NCBI RefSeq assembly: GCF_010994755.1
Contig: NZ_WHSB02000004.1
Location: 1 to 64,000, forward strand
DNA from: Shinella lacus
GTDB taxonomy: Bacteria; Pseudomonadota; Alphaproteobacteria; Rhizobiales; Rhizobiaceae
DNA: 64,000 nt
Reading direction: 5' to 3'
The position numbers and the translations under genes are program-made. How positions within the stretch are numbered: the stretch's first letter is position 1; each line of letters begins with the position of its first letter. The notes beneath the pieces are model-generated. The model worked only from the letters and a program-made list of their open reading frames with translations, was not told the DNA's origin and ran no database searches. Below are positions 35,359-45,326 of this stretch, piece by piece.

Positions 35359-38300
35359 GGCCCGGCAGCGCGTCGAAGTTCAGGCTTTGCCCGCCCTCCA
35401 GCGGCGGCAGTTCGCCGCCCCGCTCGACGCCCTCTTCCGGGTTTACCGGCAGGCGCCGCCGCGCCGCTTCGTCTTCCGCCTTGCGCGCCTCGGCCGCTGC
35501 CCGCTGTTCGGCCAGGCGACGAGCCTCTTCCTGCGCCTCCAGCAGGAGGCGGGCGTCGTCCGCGGCCTTGCGGCGCGCGCGCTCGGCCTCTTCGGCGGCC
35601 TCCCGGGCGGTGCGCTCCTTCTCGGCGCGTTCACGCGCCTCCGCACGCCGCCGCGTCTCTTCCTCGACCTGCAGGCGCATCGCTTCGGCAAGTGCGGCGC
35701 GCGCATCCGCCCGCGAGCGGTAGAGCGCCGCCTCGCGCCGCAGGCGCTGCTTTTCCAGCACATTGGCCTGCAAGGTCTCCACCCGCCGGCGCTCCGTCTC
35801 GAAGCGGCGCAGCGAAAGGTAGTTGGCGAGCGGCTGCACATCGAGCTCGAAGCCCGGCGCCTCGACGAGGCCGCGATAGGAAAGCGCCACTTCCGGCTCG
35901 GCGCCGGCCAGCGCGTCCTCGCCCGCCTTGTAGGTGACGGAGAGGCGCCCCGTCATGGTATCACCGGCGAGATCGATATCCGCGTCGCCCGAAAGCCCCG
36001 CCTTACCGTCCTCGGCCGCGACGCTCTGGACACGCAGCTTGCCGCCCGCCAGCGCGAAGGGGATGCGCACCGCGCCCAGCACCGCCTCGCCCTTCAGGAT
36101 GGCGTTCGACGCAAAACCGGCCACGCGTTCCTGCGTGATGTCGCCCTCGATGCGATCGGCTTCCGCCAGAAGCGACGGCAGCGCGCCGGTATCGAGCCCG
36201 CGCAGGACGAGATCGGACACCCGCACCTCGCCCGAGCCGCTGGCGCCCTCGACCATCGTGCGCACGCTCTTGCCCGAGGCATCGACGGCGAGCGTCACAT
36301 CCGCCTTGCCCGTCGCAGCCGCCCCTTCCGGCCCGGCCCAGACGATCTTCGACAGGTCGACGCCCGCAAGTTCTGTACGCGCTTCGAACAGGCCGTTCTC
36401 CTCGGCATTGGCAACCTTGACGCGGCCGGAGAGCTTGCCGCCGAGCCAGTCACCGGCCATGTCGGTCATCGTGAGTTCGCCGCCCTTCCAGACGAGGTTT
36501 GCCTTGAACCCTTCGACAGCGCCATAAAGCCCCGGCCAGAACGCGCCGGCTTCGAGCGCCACGGAAATATCGGCCGCATCCTGGAGCGGCTGCACCAGCG
36601 GCGCGGCATTCAGCCCGCCTTCGAGGACATCGCTCACCGGCCCGGCAATGGCCTCCGCCAGGAAGGCGAAATCCACCGTATCGAAGCGTAGCGCACCGGC
36701 ACCCTTCAGCGTGGCGGCCGCGCGATCAAGCGTCAGGTTGCCGGAGAAGGTGTTGCGATCGGCCTCGCCAGTTATGTCGGTGATCGCGATCGCCTGCGCA
36801 TTGGTTGCAACGGACGCCTGCGCCGTCAGCGGCAGGCCTGCGCCGGCCTGCGGAACGGCGATGCCGTTCATCATCAGATAGGGCTCGATATCGTCGCTCT
36901 TGGCCGAAATCGCGAGCGTGCCGGCGAGAAAATCCTCGGCGGAAAGTGCTGCGGTGCCCTTGGCGGAGATCGACGTGCTGCCCGCCTTGAACGCCGCCGA
37001 AACGGTCGCCGCGCCGTCTTCCGGCTGGGTCACGCGGAAGGTGACGCTGCCGTCCGGATCGGCGTCGAAGGGCAACGGATCTAGGCCGACCTGGCCGGCA
37101 AGCACGACGGATTGCGGGTTGAAGATGCTGCCATCCAGCTCGAAATTGCGCCCCAGCAGCAGATCGGCGGGCGTGGCGGTGGAAAGCTTGAACTCGACCC
37201 GCCCCTCGTTGACGGGGCCGGAAACGCTGATCGTCGCCGGGCTGCCCGCCTCGCCGGACACGGCGGCGCGAACGGCGAGATCGGCATTGTCGTAATAGCC
37301 GGCATTGGCGACGAAGCGCGACAGCAGCGGATGGGCCGGCAGATGCCGCGCCAGAAGGGCCGCGACCGGCTCCATCGCCGCCGCCTTCAGCCGGATTTCA
37401 AGGCCCGCGCTCGGAGCCGCGAGCGAGCCGCCCAGCGTGCCGCTTGCCGAGAGCGTCGCGCCTTCGAGCGAGGCGACGTTGAGGCGGGTGAGCGTCAGGA
37501 GGCCGTCCTTCACCGAGAGCGCAGCGCTCACATCCGTCGCACTTTCACCGAAAGCGAGGAACCGGTCCGCCGTCAAGTCGAGGGCTATGGAATGGTCGAG
37601 AACGGTCGTCAACGACGCATCGCCGGCGACGAGGCCGACAAGGGCACGCAGCGAATCCAGCTGCACCTCGTTGCCGCGCAGTTCCAGCGACAGCGCGGGT
37701 GTCGCGTCCGACCGGGATTCCCGCTCCAGCCGCCCGGTCAGCGAGGCGCCGCCGATGGCGATTTCTAGGTTTTCGAAGCGCTGCAACTCGTCGGTCAGGT
37801 TCACCTGCGCGGAAAAGCCGGCGGTCTTCAGCTTGCGAATTTCCGGGTCCACCGAGCCGGCGAGCCACGTGGCAAGCCCCGAGGGCTGGTTGGAGGCGAT
37901 CAGCAGGTCGCCGACGAAGCCGCGGTTTTCGCGCAGCATCAGCCGCCCCTTGGCCTCCAGCGCGGTGCGGCCGGGCAGGATCGCATCCGCCCGCTCGATC
38001 CGCCAGCCATCGCCGTCCGGCTTCACGTCGAGGCGGATTTCGCGCACCGTCGTATCGCCGACCACCACGGCCGGCAGGAACAGGCTGGCACGGCCGGGCA
38101 CCTGCGGGATGGGGATATCGGCGGCGATCGCCAGCAGCGCCTGAAGCCGCTGGCGGGCGGACATCTGCGGGTCGCGGCCGGTCTTGCCGGTCTCGCCGCT
38201 ATTGCCGATGCGGTTGACGTCGATCTGCTGGCCGTCAGCAATCAACAGGAATTCCGGCTTGCGGCCGGTGTCGAGCGTCGCCTCGCCGGTCACCACATAG

Positions 38301-39151
38301 GGATCGGCGGCAGGCCCCGCTTCAAGGCGGTATTCGGGCACGCGGATGCGCTCGTTGGAAAGCTCGAACTTGCCCGTCACCCGGATCGGATCGGCCGGCC
38401 CCTCGCCCTTCGGGCGCGGTTTTTCCGAGACGGTGAAATTGCCGTCGTAAAGCGGGCGGAAGTCGGCGACCTTGATCGCGCCTTCGAGATCGGCGTTGAA
38501 GGCGAGCCGGTCGGGCACGATGCGGGCGCGCAGCGACAGCGCGCCGTTCTCCACCTGCCCGCTCGAGAGCTGGAAAGCGCCGCTTTCGCCATCGAGCGCC
38601 CCGCGCCCGTCAATGCGCCACGGGCCGCCCAGCGATTTCGCCGAAACCTGCGCGTCGAGCCCGGTGACATGGCGTGTGCGACCGGTCTGTTCGTCGACGA
38701 ATTCGATCTCGCCGCCGGTGATCGCGACGTTTTCCAGGATCACGGTACGGGCCGGGATGTCGGACTTGCGGCCGCGCGCCCAGTCCAGCGTGCCATCTTG
38801 ATAGAGTTTGATGCGCGCCTTGGGTTCCTCAAGGCGCATGTCGAAGATCAATGCCTCGCCGGACAGGAACGGCGCCAGTTCCGCATCCATCGAGAAGCGC
38901 GCGACCTCGACCAGTGGCCGGCCATCCTCCGGCGAGCCGACGCGCACGTCGTTGAGCGTGACGGACGGGAACGGGATCAGCCGCGCATCGACGCTGCCGT
39001 GCACGACCACGGTGCGGCCCATGATGCGGCTCGCCTCGCGCTCGAAATCCTGCCGAAAGCTCGTCCAGTCGACGAAGAGCGGCGCGAGCAGCGCTGCAAA
39101 GAGCGCCACGACCACCAGGCCGCCAACGAAGAGCATGATCCTAGAAAGCAC
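35351..39151 (-). CDS. AsmA-family outer-membrane-biogenesis protein, very large
   Basis: The 1266-residue protein has one N-terminal membrane anchor (IMLFVGGLVVVALFAALLAPLFV) followed by the AsmA opening DWTSFRQDFEREASRIMGRTV. A long beta-rich periplasmic body follows, then a second AsmA segment near residue 1000. AsmA-like proteins form bridges that move phospholipid to the outer membrane. The last 170 residues are unusual: a highly charged Arg/Glu/Ala coiled coil (about 1095-1235) before the tail LNFDALPGLN. It is convergent with the ribbon-helix-helix gene. Confidence 0.9.
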   Translation of the reverse strand: MLSRIMLFVGGLVVVALFAALLAPLFVDWTSFRQDFEREASRIMGRTVVVHGSVDARLIPFPSVTLNDVRVGSPEDGRPLVEVARFSMDAELAPFLSGEALIFDMRLEEPKARIKLYQDGTLDWARGRKSDIPARTVILENVAITGGEIEFVDEQTGRTRHVTGLDAQVSAKSLGGPWRIDGRGALDGESGAFQLSSGQVENGALSLRARIVPDRLAFNADLEGAIKVADFRPLYDGNFTVSEKPRPKGEGPADPIRVTGKFELSNERIRVPEYRLEAGPAADPYVVTGEATLDTGRKPEFLLIADGQQIDVNRIGNSGETGKTGRDPQMSARQRLQALLAIAADIPIPQVPGRASLFLPAVVVGDTTVREIRLDVKPDGDGWRIERADAILPGRTALEAKGRLMLRENRGFVGDLLIASNQPSGLATWLAGSVDPEIRKLKTAGFSAQVNLTDELQRFENLEIAIGGASLTGRLERESRSDATPALSLELRGNEVQLDSLRALVGLVAGDASLTTVLDHSIALDLTADRFLAFGESATDVSAALSVKDGLLTLTRLNVASLEGATLSASGTLGGSLAAPSAGLEIRLKAAAMEPVAALLARHLPAHPLLSRFVANAGYYDNADLAVRAAVSGEAGSPATISVSGPVNEGRVEFKLSTATPADLLLGRNFELDGSIFNPQSVVLAGQVGLDPLPFDADPDGSVTFRVTQPEDGAATVSAAFKAGSTSISAKGTAALSAEDFLAGTLAISAKSDDIEPYLMMNGIAVPQAGAGLPLTAQASVATNAQAIAITDITGEADRNTFSGNLTLDRAAATLKGAGALRFDTVDFAFLAEAIAGPVSDVLEGGLNAAPLVQPLQDAADISVALEAGAFWPGLYGAVEGFKANLVWKGGELTMTDMAGDWLGGKLSGRVKVANAEENGLFEARTELAGVDLSKIVWAGPEGAAATGKADVTLAVDASGKSVRTMVEGASGSGEVRVSDLVLRGLDTGALPSLLAEADRIEGDITQERVAGFASNAILKGEAVLGAVRIPFALAGGKLRVQSVAAEDGKAGLSGDADIDLAGDTMTGRLSVTYKAGEDALAGAEPEVALSYRGLVEAPGFELDVQPLANYLSLRRFETERRRVETLQANVLEKQRLRREAALYRSRADARAALAEAMRLQVEEETRRRAEARERAEKERTAREAAEEAERARRKAADDARLLLEAQEEARRLAEQRAAAEARKAEDEAARRRLPVNPEEGVERGGELPPLEGGQSLNFDALPGLN

Positions 39152-39193
39152 GCCGCATGCCTCGAATTTCCTTCAACCACATAAGGATAACGT

Positions 39194-40615
39194 CTAATTG
39201 TCCGAGAGGGTCGAAAAAATCTTGCCAGGGTTCAGAATGTTGTCCGGATCGAGCGCCCGCTTGATCTGTTGCATGACGAGAACCGACCCGCCGAGCTCCC
39301 CCGGCAGGAAAGCCTGCTTGCCCTGCCCGATCCCATGTTCGCCCGTGCAGGTGCCGTCCATGGCGAGCGCCCGCGCATTGAGCCGGCCGACGAAGGCCTC
39401 CACCTGTTCCACATGGGCCGGGTCCTTGTCGTCGAAGACGAGGCTGACATGGAAATTGCCGTCGCCGGCATGGCCGACGATCGGCGCGAGCAGGCCATGC
39501 TCTTCGATGTCGGCTTCGGTATCCGCCACGCAATCGGCAAGCCGCGAGATCGGCACGCAGACATCGGTCGCGATGACGGCATAACCCGGCCGCAGCGCCT
39601 TCGCCGCCCAGTAGACATTGTGCCGCGCCTTCCAGAGTTTCGCGCGCTCCTCGGCATCCGCGGTCCACTGGAATTCACCACCGCCGAAATCCGCCGCGAT
39701 CGCGCCAAATTCTTCCGATTGCAGGCGCACGCTTTCCGCATTGCCGTGAAACTCGACGAAAAGCGTCGGCTGTTCAGGCAGCGTCAGGCCCGAATAGGCA
39801 TTGCAGGCCTTGATCTGCAACGTGTTGACGAGCTCGATGCGGGCGACGGGAATGCCGAGCTGGATGGTCATGATCACGGCGTCGCAGGCATCCTTCAGTG
39901 TCGGGAAGCCGCAGATGCCACCGGCGATGACCGCGGGAATGCCCTGGAGACGCAGCGTGATCGAGGTGAGCACGCCGAGCGTGCCCTCGGCGCCGACGAA
40001 GAGGCGCGTCAGGTCATAGCCGGCGGAGGATTTTCGTGCGCGCCGGGCGGTGCGGATTTCCTCGCCGGTCGCCGTCACGGCGGTGACGGCCAGCACATTG
40101 TCCTTCATCGTGCCGTAGCGCACGGCGTTCGTGCCGGAGGCGCGCGTCGAGGCCATGCCGCCGATCGAGGCGTTCGCGCCGGGATCGATCGGGAAGAACA
40201 GACCGGTGTCGCGCAGATAAGTGTTCAACTCCTCGCGGGTGATGCCGGGCTCGACGGTGCAGTCGAGATCCTCGGCATTCACTTCGAGCACGCGCTTCAT
40301 GTTGTTGAAATCGATGGAAATGCCGCCGTTCGGCGCGTTGACCTGCCCTTCCAGCGAGGAGCCCGTGCCGAAGGGGATGACCGGCACCTTCAGCTCCGCG
40401 CAAAGTGCCACGACCGCCTTCACCTCCTCGGCAGTCTCGACGAAGACGACGCCGTCGGGAAGCTGGGCGGGGATATAGGTGGTGGTGTGCGCGTGCTGGC
40501 TCCGGATCGCCTCTCCGGTCTGGAACCGCGGGCCGAAACGATCGGCAAGCCGTGCCAGCGCCTCGGCGATGCCCGCCTCGTTGCGCGCGCCGCTCCTGAT
40601 ATCCGTCAATGCCAT
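39194..40615 (-). CDS. FAD-linked oxidase, GlcD/D-lactate dehydrogenase type
   Basis: The 473-residue flavoprotein has the PP-loop FAD-binding domain (VPVIPFGTGSSLEGQVN near 78, DPGANASIGGMASTRASGTNAVRYG near 145) and the C-terminal substrate domain ending with GTCTGEHGIGQGK near 425. Family members oxidise glycolate, D-lactate or D-2-hydroxyglutarate and pass electrons to the quinone pool or a partner protein. No GlcE/GlcF partner genes are adjacent, favouring a single-subunit D-lactate-type enzyme. Confidence 0.92.
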   Translation of the reverse strand: MALTDIRSGARNEAGIAEALARLADRFGPRFQTGEAIRSQHAHTTTYIPAQLPDGVVFVETAEEVKAVVALCAELKVPVIPFGTGSSLEGQVNAPNGGISIDFNNMKRVLEVNAEDLDCTVEPGITREELNTYLRDTGLFFPIDPGANASIGGMASTRASGTNAVRYGTMKDNVLAVTAVTATGEEIRTARRARKSSAGYDLTRLFVGAEGTLGVLTSITLRLQGIPAVIAGGICGFPTLKDACDAVIMTIQLGIPVARIELVNTLQIKACNAYSGLTLPEQPTLFVEFHGNAESVRLQSEEFGAIAADFGGGEFQWTADAEERAKLWKARHNVYWAAKALRPGYAVIATDVCVPISRLADCVADTEADIEEHGLLAPIVGHAGDGNFHVSLVFDDKDPAHVEQVEAFVGRLNARALAMDGTCTGEHGIGQGKQAFLPGELGGSVLVMQQIKRALDPDNILNPGKIFSTLSDN

Positions 40616-40702
40616 CGTTTCCCCCTCACTGCCTGTGCGGGTTTACTCAGCAAATTGGCGCCCGGCTGTCCAGCCGCAATATCAGGTCATGGCCGCAGAG
40701 GC

Positions 40703-43700
40703 TCATTCCGCCGCCTGCGGCAGGGCGCCGTTGCCGGCCTTGGCGAGGGCGTCGGCATGCTGCAATTCGGCGGCAAGGCGCTTTTCCTCGTCCGCATGCG
40801 GGCTCGTATAGCGGGCGATCACCAGATAGGCGACGGGCGTCAGGTAGAGGGTGACGACCGTCGCAAGGCCGAGGCCGCCGACCAGCACCCAGCCAAGCGA
40901 GATGCGCGCTTCCGCGCCCGCACCGCTCGCCAGCACCAGCGGCACCGCGCCGACGACGGTGGCGATCATCGTCATCAGCACCGGGCGCAGGCGGATGTTT
41001 GCGGCGTCCTCGATGGCGCTGCGCACATCCTGGCCGCGGTCGCGCAACTGGTTGGCGAATTCGACGATCAGGATGCCGTTCTTGGCCATGATGCCCACGA
41101 GCAGCACGAGCCCGATCTGGCTGTAGATGTTGAGCGTCGTGCCCGTCAGGATCATCGCGAAGACGGCGCAGGCAAGGCCCAGCGGCACCGTCACCATGAT
41201 GATCACGGCGCTGACGAAACTCTCGAACTGCGCGGCGAGCACGAGGAAGATGATGACGATGGCAAAGCCGAAGGTGACGAAGAGGCCGCCCGAATTTTCC
41301 TGAAGCGTGGCGGCTTCCGCCATCGGCATCAGACGCGAGCCTTCCGGCAGCAGCGGTTCGGCCATGTCCTGCACCAGCGTCAGGGCATCGCCGAGCGCCA
41401 GACCATCCTTCAGCCCCGCCGAAAGCGAGACCGCGCGCAACTGCTGCTCGCGCGACAACTGGGGCGCGACCGCGCGCTCCTCCAGCGAGGCGATGGAGGA
41501 CATCGGCACGATCTTGCCGTCGCCGGTCTTGAGGAAGATGTTTTCCAGATCCGTCGGATCGTTGATCGGCTGCGTCGTCGAGGAGAGCTTTACGGGATAG
41601 GCCTGCCCCTCGACATAGATGTCGACGACGCTCGTGCCCTCCAGCATGGCCTGCAAGGCGGCCGAAAGCCCGGTAATGTCGATGCCGAGATCGGCGGCGC
41701 GTTCGCGGTCGACGGTCACCGAAAGCTGCGCCTGGTTCGCTTCGTAATTCAGCCGCACGTTCTGGAAGCGGCCGCTGTCCTCGATCTTGCGCACCAGCTC
41801 GGCGGCGGCATTGCCGAGCTTGGTATAGTCGTTGCCGACGAGCGCCACCTGCAGGCCGTTGCCGGCGCCGCGGATGCCGAGACTGTTCGGCTGCATGGCG
41901 AAGGCGCGCACAGAGGGCACCGAACCGACCGCCTGGTTGATGTCCTGTACGATCTGCTGCTGCGTGCGATCGCGCTGGTCCCACTGGGCGAGTGTGAGCA
42001 CCATGAACCCGCTGTTCGTGGAACCGCCCTGCCCCGAAATGGAGAAGATGTTGACGATTTCCCCCTTGTCGTAGAGCGGACGAAGCTTGTTTTCGATCAG
42101 CTTCATCTGCTCCTGCGCATATTCCAGCGACACGCCCTGCGGCGCGTTCACGCGCAGCATCACCATCGAGCGGTCTTCGCTTGGCGTCAGCTCCGATTTG
42201 ATGGTGAAGAAGGAAGTCGCACCGGCGGCGGTGAAGAGAAGCGCAACGACGAAGACGATGAACGGCGCGCCGAGGCAGGCACTTAGCGTCGAGCGGTAAA
42301 AGCGCGAGCAGGCGCCGCCTATGCGGGCGAGAAGGCCCGTATGTCCGTGCGACATATCCTTGGTCAGCATGCGTGAGGCAAGCATCGGGCACAGCGTGAG
42401 CGCCACGAAGGAGGAAAGCAGGATGGCAAAGGCGAGCACGAAGCCGAATTCGCGGAAGAGACGCCCCGCCTGGCCCGGCAGGAAGGAGAGCGGTATGAAG
42501 ACGGCGGCGAGCGTGGCGGTCGTCGCGATGACGGCGAAGAACACTTCCAGCGTGCCGAGGATGGCGGCCGCGCGCGGCTTCAGGCCTTCTGCGCGCCGCC
42601 GCACGATGTTTTCCAGCACCACGATCGCGTCGTCCACGACGAGGCCCGTCGCCAGAACGATGGCGAGCAGCGTCAGGATGTTGACGGAGAAGCCGGCCAT
42701 GTAGATGGCGGCGATCGTACCGATCAGCGCGATCGGCATGCTGATCGTGGGGATGAGCGTCGCCCGCCAGTCAAGCAGGAAGAGATAGATGACGAGCGTG
42801 ACGATCACGACGGCAACGACGAGCGCGATCTCCACCTCGTGGATCGCGCCATCGATGAAGACGGCGTCGTCGCTGGTGATCTTGATCTCGGTGCCCTTGG
42901 GCAGAATGGTCTCGAACTGCGCCACCATCTGCTTCACGCCGGCGGAAATATCGAGCGTGTTCGACTGCGCCTGACGGATGATGCCAAGCCCGATGCCCTG
43001 GCGCCCATTGGAACGCAACGCCGTCGAGCCCTCGTCCGGCCCCATCGTCACCATGGAGACGTCGCCGAGGCGCACGCGGTTCTTGATGATGAGGTTCTCG
43101 AAATCGGCCGGGGTCGCAAGGTCGGCCGTTGCGCGCACCGTGATGTCCTGGCTCTGGCTCTTCAACGAGCCGGCCGGCACGTCGAAGGCGGCGGTCGCCA
43201 GCGCATTGCGGAGATCCGCGACCGTCAGGCCGCGCGCCGCAAGCTTCGACTGATCGACGTCGACGCGAAAAATCTTCTCCTGGTCGCCATAAACGGCGAC
43301 GTCGGCAACGCCTTCCACCGAGGCGAGCCGGTCGGTGATCTCGTTTTCGGCCAGCAGCGTCAGGTCTTCGAGCGATTGCGTATCGGAGGTCAGCGCGAGC
43401 CGCATGATCGGCTGGCTATCGGCATCGGCTTTCACGACGCGCGGCTCGTCCGCGCCATCGGGAAGCTGGTTTGCCACGCGGCCAAGCGCGTCGCGCACGT
43501 CGTTTGCCGCCTGGTTGACGTCCGTCGTGTCGGAGAATTGCAGGGTGACGCGGCTGCGCTCGAAGGACGACTGCGAGGAAATGTCCTTGATGCCCTGGAC
43601 GCGCGAGACCGCCCCTTCGATCACATCCGTCAGTTCGCGGTCGACCGTTTCCGGCGAAGCGCCGTCGAATTCCGTCGAGACGCTGATGACCGGCTGGTCG

Positions 43701-43858
43701 ACGGAGGGGAGTTCGCGGATTTCCACGCCGTTGAAGGCGGCGAGGCCGGCAACGACGATCAGCGTGTTGAGCACGAGGGCGAAGATCGGCCGGCGAATGA
43801 AAAGCGCGGTAAAACCCGCCTTGCCGGATTCGTTGACGCCGTTCCCCTCGCCCGACAT
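40703..43858 (-). CDS. RND-family efflux permease (HAE1 type)
   Basis: The 1051-residue inner-membrane pump has the N-terminal FIRRPIFALVLNTLIVVAG helix, twelve membrane segments and the proton-relay GLVVDDAIVVLENIVRR in helix 4. The repeated FSVNILTLLAIVLATG-type segments belong to this group. It exports drugs or other amphiphilic compounds by proton antiport. Its ATG overlaps the adaptor-gene stop (TAATG). No outer-membrane channel gene is adjacent, so an unlinked TolC-like protein is expected. Confidence 0.95.
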   Translation of the reverse strand: MSGEGNGVNESGKAGFTALFIRRPIFALVLNTLIVVAGLAAFNGVEIRELPSVDQPVISVSTEFDGASPETVDRELTDVIEGAVSRVQGIKDISSQSSFERSRVTLQFSDTTDVNQAANDVRDALGRVANQLPDGADEPRVVKADADSQPIMRLALTSDTQSLEDLTLLAENEITDRLASVEGVADVAVYGDQEKIFRVDVDQSKLAARGLTVADLRNALATAAFDVPAGSLKSQSQDITVRATADLATPADFENLIIKNRVRLGDVSMVTMGPDEGSTALRSNGRQGIGLGIIRQAQSNTLDISAGVKQMVAQFETILPKGTEIKITSDDAVFIDGAIHEVEIALVVAVVIVTLVIYLFLLDWRATLIPTISMPIALIGTIAAIYMAGFSVNILTLLAIVLATGLVVDDAIVVLENIVRRRAEGLKPRAAAILGTLEVFFAVIATTATLAAVFIPLSFLPGQAGRLFREFGFVLAFAILLSSFVALTLCPMLASRMLTKDMSHGHTGLLARIGGACSRFYRSTLSACLGAPFIVFVVALLFTAAGATSFFTIKSELTPSEDRSMVMLRVNAPQGVSLEYAQEQMKLIENKLRPLYDKGEIVNIFSISGQGGSTNSGFMVLTLAQWDQRDRTQQQIVQDINQAVGSVPSVRAFAMQPNSLGIRGAGNGLQVALVGNDYTKLGNAAAELVRKIEDSGRFQNVRLNYEANQAQLSVTVDRERAADLGIDITGLSAALQAMLEGTSVVDIYVEGQAYPVKLSSTTQPINDPTDLENIFLKTGDGKIVPMSSIASLEERAVAPQLSREQQLRAVSLSAGLKDGLALGDALTLVQDMAEPLLPEGSRLMPMAEAATLQENSGGLFVTFGFAIVIIFLVLAAQFESFVSAVIIMVTVPLGLACAVFAMILTGTTLNIYSQIGLVLLVGIMAKNGILIVEFANQLRDRGQDVRSAIEDAANIRLRPVLMTMIATVVGAVPLVLASGAGAEARISLGWVLVGGLGLATVVTLYLTPVAYLVIARYTSPHADEEKRLAAELQHADALAKAGNGALPQAAE

Positions 43859-45027
43859 TACGTGCCCTCCGTCACGGAGGACGTGACCTGGCCGTCCTGC
43901 TCGGCGGTGCGCACTGCACCACCCGGCCGCAGCGTCTGCACGCCTTCGGTGACGATCTGGTCGCCCTCGCCGATCTCGGCCTTGATGAGCACCTTGTCCG
44001 GGTTGCGCTGGATGATGTGGATCGGCACGCGCTCGACCTTCTCGCCCTTGACGCGCCAGACATAGGAGCCTTCGGCGCTCCACTGCACGGAGAGCGGATC
44101 GACGCTTGGATAGAGATCACCGGCAAACTGCATGGTCACCTGGAAGGACATGCCGGCGCGCAGCAGGTCCTCGGGATTTTCGATGCGCGCACGCACGCGC
44201 AAAGTCCTGCTCTCCTGGTCGATGCGGTTGTCGATCGCCTGTACCTTGCCGTTGAAGGTTTCGCCCGGCCGCGCCACCGCGGTCGCCGAGACGTCGCCGC
44301 CGACGCGTATGCTCGTCGCGAACCGCTCCGGCACCCAGTAGTCGACGAGGATTTCCGAGCGGTCGTCGATGCGGGCGATCGCCGTGGTGGTGGTGACGTA
44401 ATCGCCGGCATTGACGGAGATGATGCCGACCACGCCGCCATAGGGCGCGGTGATGTCGCGGCGGCGCAGCGTCAGCTCGGCATTCTGCAACACCAGTTCC
44501 GCCGCCTTCAGCGCGGTCTCGGCATCCTGCAATTCGGCGACGCTCATGGAGGACTTGATGCTCTGGACGCGCTTCAGCTTCTGCTGCGCGCTTTCACGCG
44601 CCACGCGTGCCTGGTCGGCGGCGATGCGCTGCTCGTCGCTGTCGAGGCGGGCGATCACCTGGCCCTGCTCCACCCGGTCGCCGGATTCGACGAGCACTTC
44701 GGTCAGGTTGCCGGTGGCATAGGGCGTCACCGTGACGGTGCGGATCGCCTCGCCGTCGCCGATGGCATTCAGCCGGTCGTTGACGACGGACATGGCGACA
44801 GGCTTGGTGGCGACGAGCACCGGCCCACCGCCGAAACCGCCGCGGCGGCCGCCTTCGCGGCCTCCCTCGGCCTGGCCTTCACCGGCCGGCGCAATCGCGG
44901 CAACGAGCGTGCCGGGCAGGCCTGCGGCCTCCAGCATGTCGTTCGCCCCGGGCACGAAGCGACCCCAGAGCAAGACCCCGGCCGAAATGACGCCGAGGCT
45001 TATGAGGAGCTGTTTCCAAACCCGCAT
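43858..45027 (-). CDS. RND efflux periplasmic adaptor (HlyD/MFP)
   Basis: The 389-residue adaptor has one N-terminal membrane helix (LLISLGVISAGVLLWG) and a Gly/Arg-rich linker. The lipoyl/hairpin region (VLVESGDRVEQGQVIARLDS, then coiled coil to LTLRRRDITAPYGGVVG) precedes the beta-barrel domain. It links the permease to an outer-membrane channel. ATG 45027 has GGAGA about 8 bases upstream. The upstream region contains two identical 16-bp sites that probably bind the regulator of this operon. Confidence 0.93.
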   Translation of the reverse strand: MRVWKQLLISLGVISAGVLLWGRFVPGANDMLEAAGLPGTLVAAIAPAGEGQAEGGREGGRRGGFGGGPVLVATKPVAMSVVNDRLNAIGDGEAIRTVTVTPYATGNLTEVLVESGDRVEQGQVIARLDSDEQRIAADQARVARESAQQKLKRVQSIKSSMSVAELQDAETALKAAELVLQNAELTLRRRDITAPYGGVVGIISVNAGDYVTTTTAIARIDDRSEILVDYWVPERFATSIRVGGDVSATAVARPGETFNGKVQAIDNRIDQESRTLRVRARIENPEDLLRAGMSFQVTMQFAGDLYPSVDPLSVQWSAEGSYVWRVKGEKVERVPIHIIQRNPDKVLIKAEIGEGDQIVTEGVQTLRPGGAVRTAEQDGQVTSSVTEGT

Positions 45028-45127
45028 GCAATCTGTCTCCGATGGAAGCGAACCGTCACCTGTTGCAGTGCGACATAGACCAAGTATCCCGCTTTGCAAA
45101 TGAACGGGCAATGAAAGAATACGATCA

Positions 45128-45175
45128 TTACCGAAATGTAAGATTGGCGGTCTGTTCTGTTACCGAAATGTAAGA
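45128..45175. promoter_or_regulatory. Duplicated 16-bp operator-like site upstream of the RND operon
   Basis: TTACCGAAATGTAAGA occurs twice in the same orientation (45128-45143 and 45160-45175), spaced 32 bp apart, close to three DNA turns. Each contains a TTAC-N6-GTAA dyad. The sites are about 100-150 bp before the adaptor start. Such phased repeats are usual for response regulators. The regulator gene is not in the neighbourhood. Confidence 0.7.
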
Positions 45176-45326
45176 AAAGGTGGAGAAATCTTCCCTCGCC
45201 ACCCCCTATCCGAGCATGCGCGTGACTGGACCGATCCGGTGCGTGTGATAGCTTTCTTGCGCCAGTATGGCCGAGCCTTATTTCAGTATTGTTTCATCAA
45301 CGCATTCACCGACAGGGGGAAGAACC

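Noticed and set aside
39269-42286. A plus-strand open frame of about 1000 codons
   Set aside because: It runs antisense through the GlcD-like and RND permease genes; third-position G+C bias explains it.
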